A DNA stretch of 64,000 bases from Bacteroidia bacterium (GTDB lineage: Bacteria > Bacteroidota > Bacteroidia > Flavobacteriales > Flavobacteriaceae): the NCBI GenBank assembly GCA_030428705.1, contig JAUIDI010000007.1, positions 62,001 to 126,000 of the forward strand. The letters run 5' to 3'. Under the pieces are notes generated by a model that made no database searches, was not told where the DNA came from, and saw only the letters and a program-made list of their open reading frames with translations. The translations under genes were made by a program, and so were the position numbers. Below are positions 8,919 through 17,348 of this stretch, one piece after another. The first letter of the stretch is position 1; each line of letters opens with the position of its first letter.

Positions 8919-10631
8919 TCAATGGTCCGAAGCTTCTCCCGCTCCGCTTGGAATACGGATATCCTCGACGATTTCCTGGACTTTTTCAGGTGGAGCCGGG
9001 GTAAACTGCATAATGATGATCGAGACAATAAAATTGACCAACATTGCTACACTTCCGAAGCCTTCCGGAGATATACCGAACCACCAATCCTTTTCCAAAC
9101 CGGCCACGGCTTCCTTGCCGCCATCGAAAATGCCGAATTTGAACTTGAGCATATAGAACAGCATCAATGAAATGCCTACGACCATACCGGCAATGGCACC
9201 TTCTTTATTCATTTTCTTATAAAAGATGCCTAAAACTATGGCCGGAAAGAACGATGCGGCCGCCAATCCGAAGGCCAAGGCGACCACTGCAGCGACAAAG
9301 CCCGGGGGATTGATGCCGAAATATCCTGCGATGATTACCGCGACCGTTGCTGCGCCTCTGGCTGCCCATAATTCCCCTTTATCCGAAATATTCGGAATAA
9401 ATACTTTTTTGATCAGATCATGTGATACGGAAGAAGAAATGACCAATAAGAGTCCGGCTGCGGTCGAGAGTGCGGCGGCCAGCCCACCTGCCGCGACCAA
9501 TGCGATTACCCATGCCGGAAGATTGGCGATCTCGGGATTCGCCAATACCATGATATCGCGATCAACAATAAGTTCGTTTTTTGCAGCATCCGCGACATAT
9601 TGGATCTTGCCATCGCCATTCTTATCATTAAATGCCAACAAACCTGTTGTTTCCCAGTTCTTGAACCATTCGGGCATCGAAGCGTATTCTTGGTCGCTTA
9701 CCGTATTGATCATGTTGGTTCGTGCAAAAACAGCCACCGCTGGGGCCGTAGTATAGAGTATGGCGATAAGCAATAAGGCCAACCCTGCCGATTTTCGGGC
9801 ATCCTTGACTCTTTTGACCGTAAAGAACCGTACAATGACATGGGGCAATCCAGCAGTCCCTACCATAAGCGCCAAAGTAATCATAAACACATCCGTCATC
9901 GATTTCTTGCCGTCCGTATATTCGGCAAAGCCTAGTTCGGTGGAGAGCCCGTTAAGTTTGTCCAATAGATATACTCCCGAGCCATCGTTCAGTTGTGAGC
10001 CCATACCCAATTGTGGAATCGGGTTTCCGGTCATTTGGATGGATATAAAAATCGCCGGTACCATAAAGGCGAAGATCAATACACAATATTGGGCGACTTG
10101 GGTATAGGTAATACCCTTCATTCCACCTAGAACGGCATAAAAAAGTACGATGACCATCCCGATGACGACACCAGTATTGATATCAACCTCCAAAAATCTT
10201 GAGAACACTACGCCCACCCCGCGCATCTGACCTGCGACATAGGTGAACGAAACGATCAATGCACATATCACGGCGACGATCCGGGCCGTTTTCGAATAGT
10301 AGCGATCCCCAATGAAATCGGGTACGGTAAATTTTCCGAATTTACGGAGATAGGGGGCAAGTAGAAGCGCCAATAGCACATAACCGCCCGTCCATCCCAT
10401 TAAATAGACGGAACCGTCATAACCCGCAAAGGCAATGATTCCAGCCATGGAAATAAACGATGCGGCGGACATCCAATCGGCGGCGGTCGCCATGCCGTTC
10501 GCCAAAGGAGACACTCCTCCACCGGCCACATAAAACTCTTTGGTGGAGGCGGCCCGCGACCAAATGGCGATTCCGATATAAATGGCAAAGGTGATTCCGA
10601 CTAAAAGGTACGTCCAGGCTTGTACGGTCAT
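8919..10631 (-). CDS. Sodium/solute symporter (SSS family, acetate-type, VC_2705-like)
   Basis: Inner-membrane Na+-coupled transporter, probably for acetate or another short monocarboxylate given its place between DUF4212 and acs. The N-terminus matches the SSS fold (FYVAGGGVSPLANGMATAADWMSAASFI), and later segments include FTVPDFIGDRYYSKTARIVA. Between membrane helices there is a hydrophilic insertion holding DKNGDGKIQ (residues 336-344), which looks like a calcium-binding loop. The 570 residues and DUF4212 partner fit the VC_2705 subfamily rather than classical ActP. The start lies 23 bp after the DUF4212 stop. Confidence 0.9.
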   Translation of the reverse strand: MTVQAWTYLLVGITFAIYIGIAIWSRAASTKEFYVAGGGVSPLANGMATAADWMSAASFISMAGIIAFAGYDGSVYLMGWTGGYVLLALLLAPYLRKFGKFTVPDFIGDRYYSKTARIVAVICALIVSFTYVAGQMRGVGVVFSRFLEVDINTGVVIGMVIVLFYAVLGGMKGITYTQVAQYCVLIFAFMVPAIFISIQMTGNPIPQLGMGSQLNDGSGVYLLDKLNGLSTELGFAEYTDGKKSMTDVFMITLALMVGTAGLPHVIVRFFTVKRVKDARKSAGLALLLIAILYTTAPAVAVFARTNMINTVSDQEYASMPEWFKNWETTGLLAFNDKNGDGKIQYVADAAKNELIVDRDIMVLANPEIANLPAWVIALVAAGGLAAALSTAAGLLLVISSSVSHDLIKKVFIPNISDKGELWAARGAATVAVIIAGYFGINPPGFVAAVVALAFGLAAASFFPAIVLGIFYKKMNKEGAIAGMVVGISLMLFYMLKFKFGIFDGGKEAVAGLEKDWWFGISPEGFGSVAMLVNFIVSIIIMQFTPAPPEKVQEIVEDIRIPSGAGEASDH

Positions 10632-10654
10632 TGGTTTTGGTTTGTTGGGTTGGT

Positions 10655-10915
10655 TTATTCGTTATATCCGTATTTTTTGTCTAGTTTGTTCATCAACCGA
10701 ACGTAGACGAAGATTAAAATGACGAATACGTAGATCGAACCTTGTTGGGCGAACCAGAACCCGAGTTCAAACCCGCCGATCTTGATTCCGTTTAGGGCAT
10801 CCTTGAACAATATTCCGGCACCATAGGAAACAGCAAACCAAATAGTCAGGAGGATAAACAAGTAACGAACATTTTCTTTCCAGTAGGCACTGGCCTTTTT
10901 TTGTTTTTCCGACAT
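10655..10915 (-). CDS. DUF4212 small membrane subunit of SSS transporter
   Basis: An 86-residue protein with two hydrophobic segments (about 17-36 and 50-72). It carries the family-typical opening YWKENVRYLFILLTIWF and the ending RLMNKLDKKYGY. DUF4212 proteins are regularly encoded immediately upstream of VC_2705-type sodium/solute symporters and are presumed to be a small subunit. The neighbouring symporter fits this. A direct biochemical role is not established from the sequence. The gene starts 53 bp after the anmK stop on the same strand, so transcriptional linkage to the recycling operon cannot be excluded. Confidence 0.9.
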   Translation of the reverse strand: MSEKQKKASAYWKENVRYLFILLTIWFAVSYGAGILFKDALNGIKIGGFELGFWFAQQGSIYVFVILIFVYVRLMNKLDKKYGYNE

Positions 10916-10968
10916 TTACTTGGTTTTAAAAAATTGAATCTACTAATATAACAATTTGGTACAGATTT

Positions 10969-12045
10969 TTAACTGGGCAAATAGATTACCCCGCTGGAAG
11001 AGTCGCATTTTGCCCCGGTAACCGAACTTAGCACATTAGTCTTGTTTTCTAATCGGAGCACGCCCATCAACGCAAAAACCGTCGCTTCTTTGAACTCGAT
11101 CAATTGTTTTTCGGTTACGGCCACTTCGACGGCATCGCCTAGCTTTTCCTGTAAAGTTTCGATTAGGAAATCATTCAACGCTCCACCACCCGTTACGAAC
11201 AGCGTATTTTTCGGCTTTTTACAATGGGATTTAATTTGGAAGGCCACTTGATCGCAGATATGATGAATGCCAGTACACAATAAATTTTCCATGGAATCTT
11301 TTGTGCTATCTACTATGGGGACCACTTCTTCAACAAACCATTCGTAACCGATAGATTTCGGTATAGGTAGCTTGTAGTATTCAAGCACGTTCAATTTCTC
11401 AAGCATTTCGGAATTTATTTTTCCGCTTCGGGCCAATCGGCCACCTTCGTCATAATCCAATCCGTTTTTTCGGGTAATGTGGTTCAGGATCATATTGGCC
11501 AATCCGATATCGTAGGCGATTCGTTTTCCGTTTTGTTCAAAGGAAACGTTACTGATCCCGCCGAGGTTCAGACAGAAATCATAATTGCCGAAAAACAAAC
11601 GATCCCCTATAGGAACAAGGGGCGCCCCTTGCCCGCCCAATCCCACGTCATTCGTTCGGAAATCACAAATTACTTTTTGTCCGCTTGCATTGGCCAAGTG
11701 CTGACCGGAACCGATTTGAAAAGTAAGTCCGTTTTCGGGCTGGTGGTGGGTCGTATGACCGTGGCTGGCGATGGCATCTATCGCGAGATCGCTCTCCTCG
11801 ATGAAAATTTTTGTTTGTTCGCCCAGCCATGTACCATAGGTATTGTGAAAAATCAGGAGTTCATCCGCAGGAAGAAAAATGGAATTTTTTAATTTTTCCT
11901 GCATTTCTTTGGTGTACGAAATGCTTTTGATCTTTTTGATGTCGAACCGCCAAGATCCTTGCTCTTCCCAAATATGGCAATAGGCGAGATCCAACCCGTC
12001 TAAAGAGGTGCCCGACATCAGGCCGATGATTTTGTACTTTTTCAT
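10969..12045 (-). CDS. anmK: Anhydro-N-acetylmuramic acid kinase
   Basis: Opens the 1,6-anhydro ring of anhydro-MurNAc and phosphorylates it to MurNAc-6-phosphate in the cytoplasm. The N-terminal family motif GLMSGTSLDGLD is at residues 8-19. GHTTHHQP, the phosphate-binding DFRTNDVGLGGQGAPL and VTGGGALNDFLI are also visible. Length of 358 residues is typical. Its start overlaps the GH3 stop by 4 bp, so it is the last gene of the six-gene recycling operon. The product is the substrate of MurQ, encoded by the divergent unit at 20.2 kb. Confidence 0.96.
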   Translation of the reverse strand: MKKYKIIGLMSGTSLDGLDLAYCHIWEEQGSWRFDIKKIKSISYTKEMQEKLKNSIFLPADELLIFHNTYGTWLGEQTKIFIEESDLAIDAIASHGHTTHHQPENGLTFQIGSGQHLANASGQKVICDFRTNDVGLGGQGAPLVPIGDRLFFGNYDFCLNLGGISNVSFEQNGKRIAYDIGLANMILNHITRKNGLDYDEGGRLARSGKINSEMLEKLNVLEYYKLPIPKSIGYEWFVEEVVPIVDSTKDSMENLLCTGIHHICDQVAFQIKSHCKKPKNTLFVTGGGALNDFLIETLQEKLGDAVEVAVTEKQLIEFKEATVFALMGVLRLENKTNVLSSVTGAKCDSSSGVIYLPS

Positions 12046-13601
12046 TGAATGGTTACTGGTAATTTTCCTTTGGCCGTAATACTTCCCAAAAAATGTTTCG
12101 CCGCTACCTCTTGAAATCCCTTGAAATCTTGATACGCAATAACGACTGCCTTGGCATTTTCAAAATTGAAATGTTTCAGGATATACGGATTCCCAAATAA
12201 ATAAAGCACTACGTTTTTGGTATTTAAGACCGTGTTTATCGCGGTAATTTCCGAATCGGAAAATCCAAAATTATTCGTCGGCTTAACCTTAGGCGGGAAA
12301 AGCGCAAGCAGTATATTGTTCGGGTTTTGAATATCATTCGATACAATTTGAAAAAATGGATTATCGGGCTTTCCCCCGAATTGCAACCTGGTGAAGCCTT
12401 CCGTTCTAAAATCACGGGTCGTTTCCTCGTTTCCTTGAAACAAGGTCAAACTTTTTTCCGCTAATTTTCGGTTCAATTCATCCGGGATTTCCAATTTAAA
12501 AGTGGCTCTTGACTGCGGGCGAACCGACAGACCGTTGGTAAATGCTTTTTCCTTCAATTTCCAAACCCTATCAAAACTTTCGGTTATCTGCTCTTCGGAA
12601 GCGTTTTTCAAAATAGTTTCAATTCCTTCGGCCGTATACTCTGCAAAACAGAGTATATCGTTTCCGGCATCGAAGGCAAGCCATTCCAATTGTCCTTTGG
12701 CCGGATAATTTTTCGAAACGGCATGCATGTTCAGGGCATCTGAAACCACGACCCCATCAAATCCCATTTCGTTGCGTAAAACATCTTTGATAATAGCTTT
12801 TGAAATGCTCGAAGGCGTATCTTTTCCATTGGCCAATGCCGGAACGGACAAATGCCCGACCATGACCGAATCGACGCCTTCGGCAATCAGCCTTTGAAAG
12901 GGATAAAGTTCATTTTCGACCAATTCTTGTTTCGATTTATCGATATGCGGAAGATCTAAATGCGAATCGGTTGCCGTATCGCCGTGCCCCGGAAAATGTT
13001 TGATACTCGATAAGATGCCCTCACTTTGCATTCCTTTGACGAATGCAATCGCCTTTTCAACAACATTATTCTTGCCTTCACCGAACGAGCGGTAGCCGAT
13101 TACCGGATTATCAGGATTGTTATTGATATCGACCACGGGGGATAGGTTCATATGAATGCCCGCCGTTTTACAATCTTTGGCGATATTTTTACCGACTTCG
13201 AAAATCAAATCGACATTATTTTGTATCGCGCCTAAAGTAATCGCATAGGGATATTGCGGTGTATTTTCAATGCGCATGGCCAGACCCCACTCTGCATCGA
13301 TAGCCATCAGTAAAGGATATTTGGCGACCGACTGATAGCGCTGGATAAGTTTTTTGAGCGTGGTGAAACTGTCCTTGTTATAGACAACCATTTTTTTGCC
13401 CTCGAAATTGGTCGCGGCACTGGCACGGGAATGGAAAAAGCACAATCCGCCAACAGTTTGTTCGACAATCAATTTTTCCAGTTGTTCTATTTCTTTCTCT
13501 GAGTCGTTGATAAAGGCGGCGGGCATAAAAAGCTGCCCGACCTTTTCCCTCGGGGTCATGGCTTGTTTTATCGTATTGAAATGAAACGATTTATCCTTCA
13601 T
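12042..13601 (-). CDS. Cytoplasmic GH3 beta-N-acetylhexosaminidase, NagZ-like
   Basis: Predicted to split GlcNAc from anhydro-MurNAc. It has the NagZ signature KHFPGHGDTATDSH, which holds the His of the catalytic His-Asp dyad, and the nucleophile motif GVVVSDALNM. No signal peptide is seen, which fits work on imported muropeptide sugars. After the barrel (to about residue 365) comes an extra C-terminal domain of some 150 residues that E. coli NagZ lacks. I place the start at ATG 13601 (MKDKSFHF), overlapping the permease stop by 11 bp. An ATG at 13622 would add seven residues. Confidence 0.9.
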   Translation of the reverse strand: MKDKSFHFNTIKQAMTPREKVGQLFMPAAFINDSEKEIEQLEKLIVEQTVGGLCFFHSRASAATNFEGKKMVVYNKDSFTTLKKLIQRYQSVAKYPLLMAIDAEWGLAMRIENTPQYPYAITLGAIQNNVDLIFEVGKNIAKDCKTAGIHMNLSPVVDINNNPDNPVIGYRSFGEGKNNVVEKAIAFVKGMQSEGILSSIKHFPGHGDTATDSHLDLPHIDKSKQELVENELYPFQRLIAEGVDSVMVGHLSVPALANGKDTPSSISKAIIKDVLRNEMGFDGVVVSDALNMHAVSKNYPAKGQLEWLAFDAGNDILCFAEYTAEGIETILKNASEEQITESFDRVWKLKEKAFTNGLSVRPQSRATFKLEIPDELNRKLAEKSLTLFQGNEETTRDFRTEGFTRLQFGGKPDNPFFQIVSNDIQNPNNILLALFPPKVKPTNNFGFSDSEITAINTVLNTKNVVLYLFGNPYILKHFNFENAKAVVIAYQDFKGFQEVAAKHFLGSITAKGKLPVTIQ

Positions 13602-14865
13602 CCGTATTCGATTTCTTTCCAAAATCAGGGGGATATTTCAAATAACGAAGCAAAAACAAAGAAGGCAGGGCAGCGATCAGCACCCAAATAAAGAAACCGC
13701 CATAACCTAGCCATTGCTGCATATAACCGCTGATCATTCCTGGAAGCATCATGCCCAACGCCATAAAACCGGTCGCAATGGCATAATGTGATGTTTTTGA
13801 TTTTCCGTCGGCGATATAGATCAAGTACATCAAAAAAGCGGCGAACCCGAAACCATAGCCGAACTTTTCAAAGATGACGGTCGTCGTGACCGCATAGATA
13901 TTGGTCGTCCCGGTCAAGGCAAGAGCTACGTACAATATATTGGGAACGTTCAAAGACAGCACCATGGGCAACATCCATTTTTTTAGCCCATCCCTTGAAA
14001 TCAAGATTCCGCCCAAGATTCCTCCGATCGATAGCATAATGACACCTACAGTACCGAAAATGGTTCCCAATTGTTCGGTCGAATAGGCAAGTCCGCCTTT
14101 TTCGGTCGAATCCAATAAAAAAGGCGCGGCCATTTTCACCAATTGCGATTCGCCCAACCGATAGGTAAGAATAAATGTCAGGGCAAGGCCGATTTGCGGT
14201 TTTTTAAAAAAGGAGGCGAAAACTTCTAAAAATCCTTTTGGTTTTTCAGTGGTAATCGCTGATGAGGGCTCATACTTTGGTGTAACAAAGAAGTTTGAAA
14301 TCGTCAACAACAGCATCAAGAAAGCCGCGGCGGTCATCGTTACGCTCCACGCTTTGGTGTTATCTCCGTATTTGTTCTCCAAAAATCCTGCAACGACGAC
14401 AATCAGTCCTTCGCCTGTTACCATGGCCAAGCGGTAAAAAGTACTTCGCATGCCCACAAAAAAAGACTGTTTCTTTTGTGTCAGGCCCAGCATATAGTAA
14501 CCGTCGGAAGCAATATCGTTGGTCGCCGATGCGAAAGCTGCGATCCAGAAGCAGGCCAAAGTGGTGATAAAGAACATGTTGGTCGGCAAACTAAGGCCCA
14601 CACCAAAAAGGGCCAGCGCAATGATCAATTGCATGGCCAAAAACCAATTACGCTTGGTACTCTTGAGATCGACGAAAGGGCTCCATAACGGTTTCAACAC
14701 CCAGGGCAGGTATAATAGACTGGTATAGAGACCGATATCTTCGTTGCCGATCCCAAGCTTTTTGTACATGATTACCGAAACGGTGACAACGAGTACATAG
14801 GGCAACCCCTGCGTAAAGTAGAGAACAGGCACCCACGCCCAAGCCCGTTTGTCTTTTTGAACCAT
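13591..14865 (-). CDS. AmpG-like muropeptide MFS permease
   Basis: Inner-membrane permease with about 12 hydrophobic segments. The opening VPVLYFTQGLPYVLVVTVSV and the following GIGNEDIGLYTSLLYLPWVLKPLWSP are strongly reminiscent of AmpG-family importers of GlcNAc-anhydroMurNAc (peptides). Length of 424 residues compares with 490 in E. coli. It starts directly after the GHL10 stop and overlaps the GH3 start. Its position between a periplasm-facing GHL10 lipoprotein and cytoplasmic NagZ/AnmK is what would be expected for an importer of peptidoglycan sugars. Confidence 0.88.
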   Translation of the reverse strand: MVQKDKRAWAWVPVLYFTQGLPYVLVVTVSVIMYKKLGIGNEDIGLYTSLLYLPWVLKPLWSPFVDLKSTKRNWFLAMQLIIALALFGVGLSLPTNMFFITTLACFWIAAFASATNDIASDGYYMLGLTQKKQSFFVGMRSTFYRLAMVTGEGLIVVVAGFLENKYGDNTKAWSVTMTAAAFLMLLLTISNFFVTPKYEPSSAITTEKPKGFLEVFASFFKKPQIGLALTFILTYRLGESQLVKMAAPFLLDSTEKGGLAYSTEQLGTIFGTVGVIMLSIGGILGGILISRDGLKKWMLPMVLSLNVPNILYVALALTGTTNIYAVTTTVIFEKFGYGFGFAAFLMYLIYIADGKSKTSHYAIATGFMALGMMLPGMISGYMQQWLGYGGFFIWVLIAALPSLFLLRYLKYPPDFGKKSNTDEG

Positions 14866-16377
14866 TTAACTTGTTTGATTTAAAAGTATGATTTTAGGCT
14901 CACTTTTCCGGCCAAACTTGTCGATAAGAACGACTGCGATCCTTTTTTTCCTTTCTAATAATGTATTGTCAACGCTAATTTTATTTTTGCCCCTTACCGG
15001 AACCTTGGCCAATAGTCTTTTCAAGGGATAGTGTTTTTTGGCTTTTTTTCCTGTTGGATGGATCAAAGCGAATCGATAATCGCCCAAATCGGAAAAATTC
15101 AAATCGACATGGTCATTCCGGAGGGTCACGGATTTGAAATTAGTACCGGATTTTGCTCCATTTTTTTGATGTGATGAAGTAGGGGGAAGGGCGGGTTGTT
15201 TGTAATATTTTCGTTTAATGTATTTGACAACATCGTCATTTTTGTCCATCAAACTCTTGGCACTGAAAAAAACATTGCCTTGAACCACTTCGGTATTCCG
15301 GGCGAGGGTCAATTGGTCGGGGAGTTCTTTTTTGTCGTCCCAGGCCTTATCACTATTGTTTCTAATTTTATAGGGGCCGTTGCCGACATATAGATTCGTG
15401 TTTACGGAATTATCCGCCCACCAGTCCACGATTTTTCGATGCGAGGCGACGGGAAGCTCCATGCTCCAATATACCTGCGGCACAAGATAATCGAGCCATC
15501 CTTTTTGCATCCATAATAAAGGGTCCGCATACAGGTTTTCATAAGTGGTTTGCCCCGCTTGGGTATCAGAACCTCTGGGGTCGGTGGATTTATTTTTCCA
15601 AACCCCGAACGGACTTACCCCGAACTGTACCCAAGGTTTTCTTGACTTTATAGTCTCGAAACTATTTTTTATCAATGAATCCATATTGCTGCGCCGCCAA
15701 TCTTCCAGTGATTGATCAGGCCGGCCATAGTATGAATAGGTCAATGAATCTTGAAAAACTTCACCTTTAATGGTATACGGATAAAAATAATCATCAAAAT
15801 GAACGGCATCTACATCGTAATTCGCGACGATTTCGTCTATGACGGCGACCATACGTTTTCGTACTTCCGGTAATCCAGGATTATAATAGTATTTCTTGCC
15901 ATATTTCAACATCCATTCCGGGTGAAGGTTAAAATCGTGTGTTGGCCCCAAGATTTCGGTTTTCAGATCAAAAGTGGCCCGATAGGGGTTGAGCCAGGCA
16001 TGGAACTCCATTCCACGTTTATGGGCTTCATCGATCATCCATTTTAAAATACTTTCTTCGGTATCAGGTGCTTTTCCTTCCTTCCCTGTCAAAAATCGTG
16101 ACCACGGTGCGAAATCTGATTTGTAAAAAGCATCTCCTGCTGTTCGGATTTGGACTATCGCAGCGTTGAAATTCAAATTCTTATAAAAATCGAGGATTTT
16201 TAGGTAATCGTCTTTTTGTTTCTCAATTGCGTCATTTCCGTTTTTTGGCCAGTCGATATTGACGACGGTCGCCACCCAAAAACCACGAAATTCCCTTTCT
16301 GGTTGTGGAATCGGTTTAAAAACACTGCATGAAGAAATTAGGATTGAAACTAGAAGAAGGCAAAATTTCTTTCTCAT
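14866..16377 (-). CDS. GHL10 (DUF187) glycosidase lipoprotein, DigH/YngK-like
   Basis: Lipoprotein whose signal peptide ends in the lipobox LISSC (Cys17). The mature part begins with FRGFWVATVVNIDWP, a hallmark of the GHL10/DUF187 barrel family. MEFHAWLNPYRA, VDAVHFDDYFYPY and the acidic active-site-like segments follow. A C-terminal Ig-like region of about 100 residues ends the protein. E. coli DigH (YddW), in the same family, has been described as a hydrolase of denuded peptidoglycan strands. Together with AmpG, NagZ and AnmK downstream, this suggests a similar role here; that is inference. ATG at 16377 is preferred over a TTG at 16395 because it gives a clean lipoprotein signal. Confidence 0.88.
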   Translation of the reverse strand: MRKKFCLLLVSILISSCSVFKPIPQPEREFRGFWVATVVNIDWPKNGNDAIEKQKDDYLKILDFYKNLNFNAAIVQIRTAGDAFYKSDFAPWSRFLTGKEGKAPDTEESILKWMIDEAHKRGMEFHAWLNPYRATFDLKTEILGPTHDFNLHPEWMLKYGKKYYYNPGLPEVRKRMVAVIDEIVANYDVDAVHFDDYFYPYTIKGEVFQDSLTYSYYGRPDQSLEDWRRSNMDSLIKNSFETIKSRKPWVQFGVSPFGVWKNKSTDPRGSDTQAGQTTYENLYADPLLWMQKGWLDYLVPQVYWSMELPVASHRKIVDWWADNSVNTNLYVGNGPYKIRNNSDKAWDDKKELPDQLTLARNTEVVQGNVFFSAKSLMDKNDDVVKYIKRKYYKQPALPPTSSHQKNGAKSGTNFKSVTLRNDHVDLNFSDLGDYRFALIHPTGKKAKKHYPLKRLLAKVPVRGKNKISVDNTLLERKKRIAVVLIDKFGRKSEPKIILLNQTS

Positions 16378-16398
16378 ATGTATATAAACATACAAAAC

Positions 16399-17340
16399 TT
16401 ATTGCTTGGAAGCCATCCAAATTGGTTTCAAATACGGTTCGTGTGTTTTTCCAATGATGTCTTTGTATAATTCAGGCCTCCGGGCATTTTTATAGCGCCA
16501 GCCTCCTGAAAGTCCTATCTTGTCCTTTGCGATTTTTGAAATCGTTATGTCATCCGCAAAGCTCTTTATTTCTGACAGTACCTCCCCGTAGGGATCGATT
16601 ATCATCGAATTGCCATTTTTTAGATGTTCCCCGTCATAACCAATCGGATTGGTAAATGCATAGTATACCCCATTATCATATGCCCGTGACGGAAGCCATC
16701 TCATCAACCATCTTCTGCCTTTTGGCCCGTCAAATTCCAAACGAAGCGATACCGGGTCCTTTTCCCGGTTTCTCCAAAATATGTCATCGACATAACCTCT
16801 TCCGGGCATAGAGGAAGGGGTGCATCCGGTAACATGTGGGGCAAAGATGATTTCAGCGCCTAAAAGAGAAGTTGCCCTAACGTTTTCAATAATATTATTG
16901 TCGTAGCAGATTAATATTCCACATTTCCAGCCCAATAAATCAAAAACTACATATTCCCTTCCGGCCGACATGAATTTGCTTATAAAAGGATGCAGCTTTC
17001 GGTATTTTGCAATAACACCATCTTTGGCAACGCACAAATAAGTATTGAAGATCTTGTCATTCTCTTTTTCGACCAGACCTGCTAGAACGGGAATATTATA
17101 CTTTTTGGATATTTCGATTAAAGCTTGTGTACTTTTTCCGGCGGGTACTTCTTCTGCAAGCTTAGTAATCTCTGCCAAGCCAAGTTCTTTGGTGAATGTA
17201 TATGCGGTAATGGACATCTCATGGAAACTTATTACATCAGCTCCCTGCGATTTTGCCTTTTTTGTCAGTTTATCGATTACAGATAAGTTGTATAGTTTGT
17301 CACCATCTTTGGGTTCAAACTGAGCTACGGCTATCTTCAT
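16399..17340 (-). CDS. Carbon-nitrogen hydrolase (nitrilase superfamily)
   Basis: Cytoplasmic amidase-type enzyme of the nitrilase superfamily. The catalytic triad is visible: Glu41 (SFHEMSITAY), Lys115 (YRKLHPF) and Cys145 (GILICYDNN). The 313 residues cover one complete domain with a somewhat long C-terminal tail. The substrate is not known. Its fixed place between nagB (8 bp) and the GHL10 gene (21 bp) implies a job in amino-sugar or muropeptide catabolism, possibly cleaving an amide in a recycled fragment. This would be an unusual partner for the classical recycling set. Confidence 0.85.
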   Translation of the reverse strand: MKIAVAQFEPKDGDKLYNLSVIDKLTKKAKSQGADVISFHEMSITAYTFTKELGLAEITKLAEEVPAGKSTQALIEISKKYNIPVLAGLVEKENDKIFNTYLCVAKDGVIAKYRKLHPFISKFMSAGREYVVFDLLGWKCGILICYDNNIIENVRATSLLGAEIIFAPHVTGCTPSSMPGRGYVDDIFWRNREKDPVSLRLEFDGPKGRRWLMRWLPSRAYDNGVYYAFTNPIGYDGEHLKNGNSMIIDPYGEVLSEIKSFADDITISKIAKDKIGLSGGWRYKNARRPELYKDIIGKTHEPYLKPIWMASKQ

Positions 17341-17348
17341 TAAAAGAG

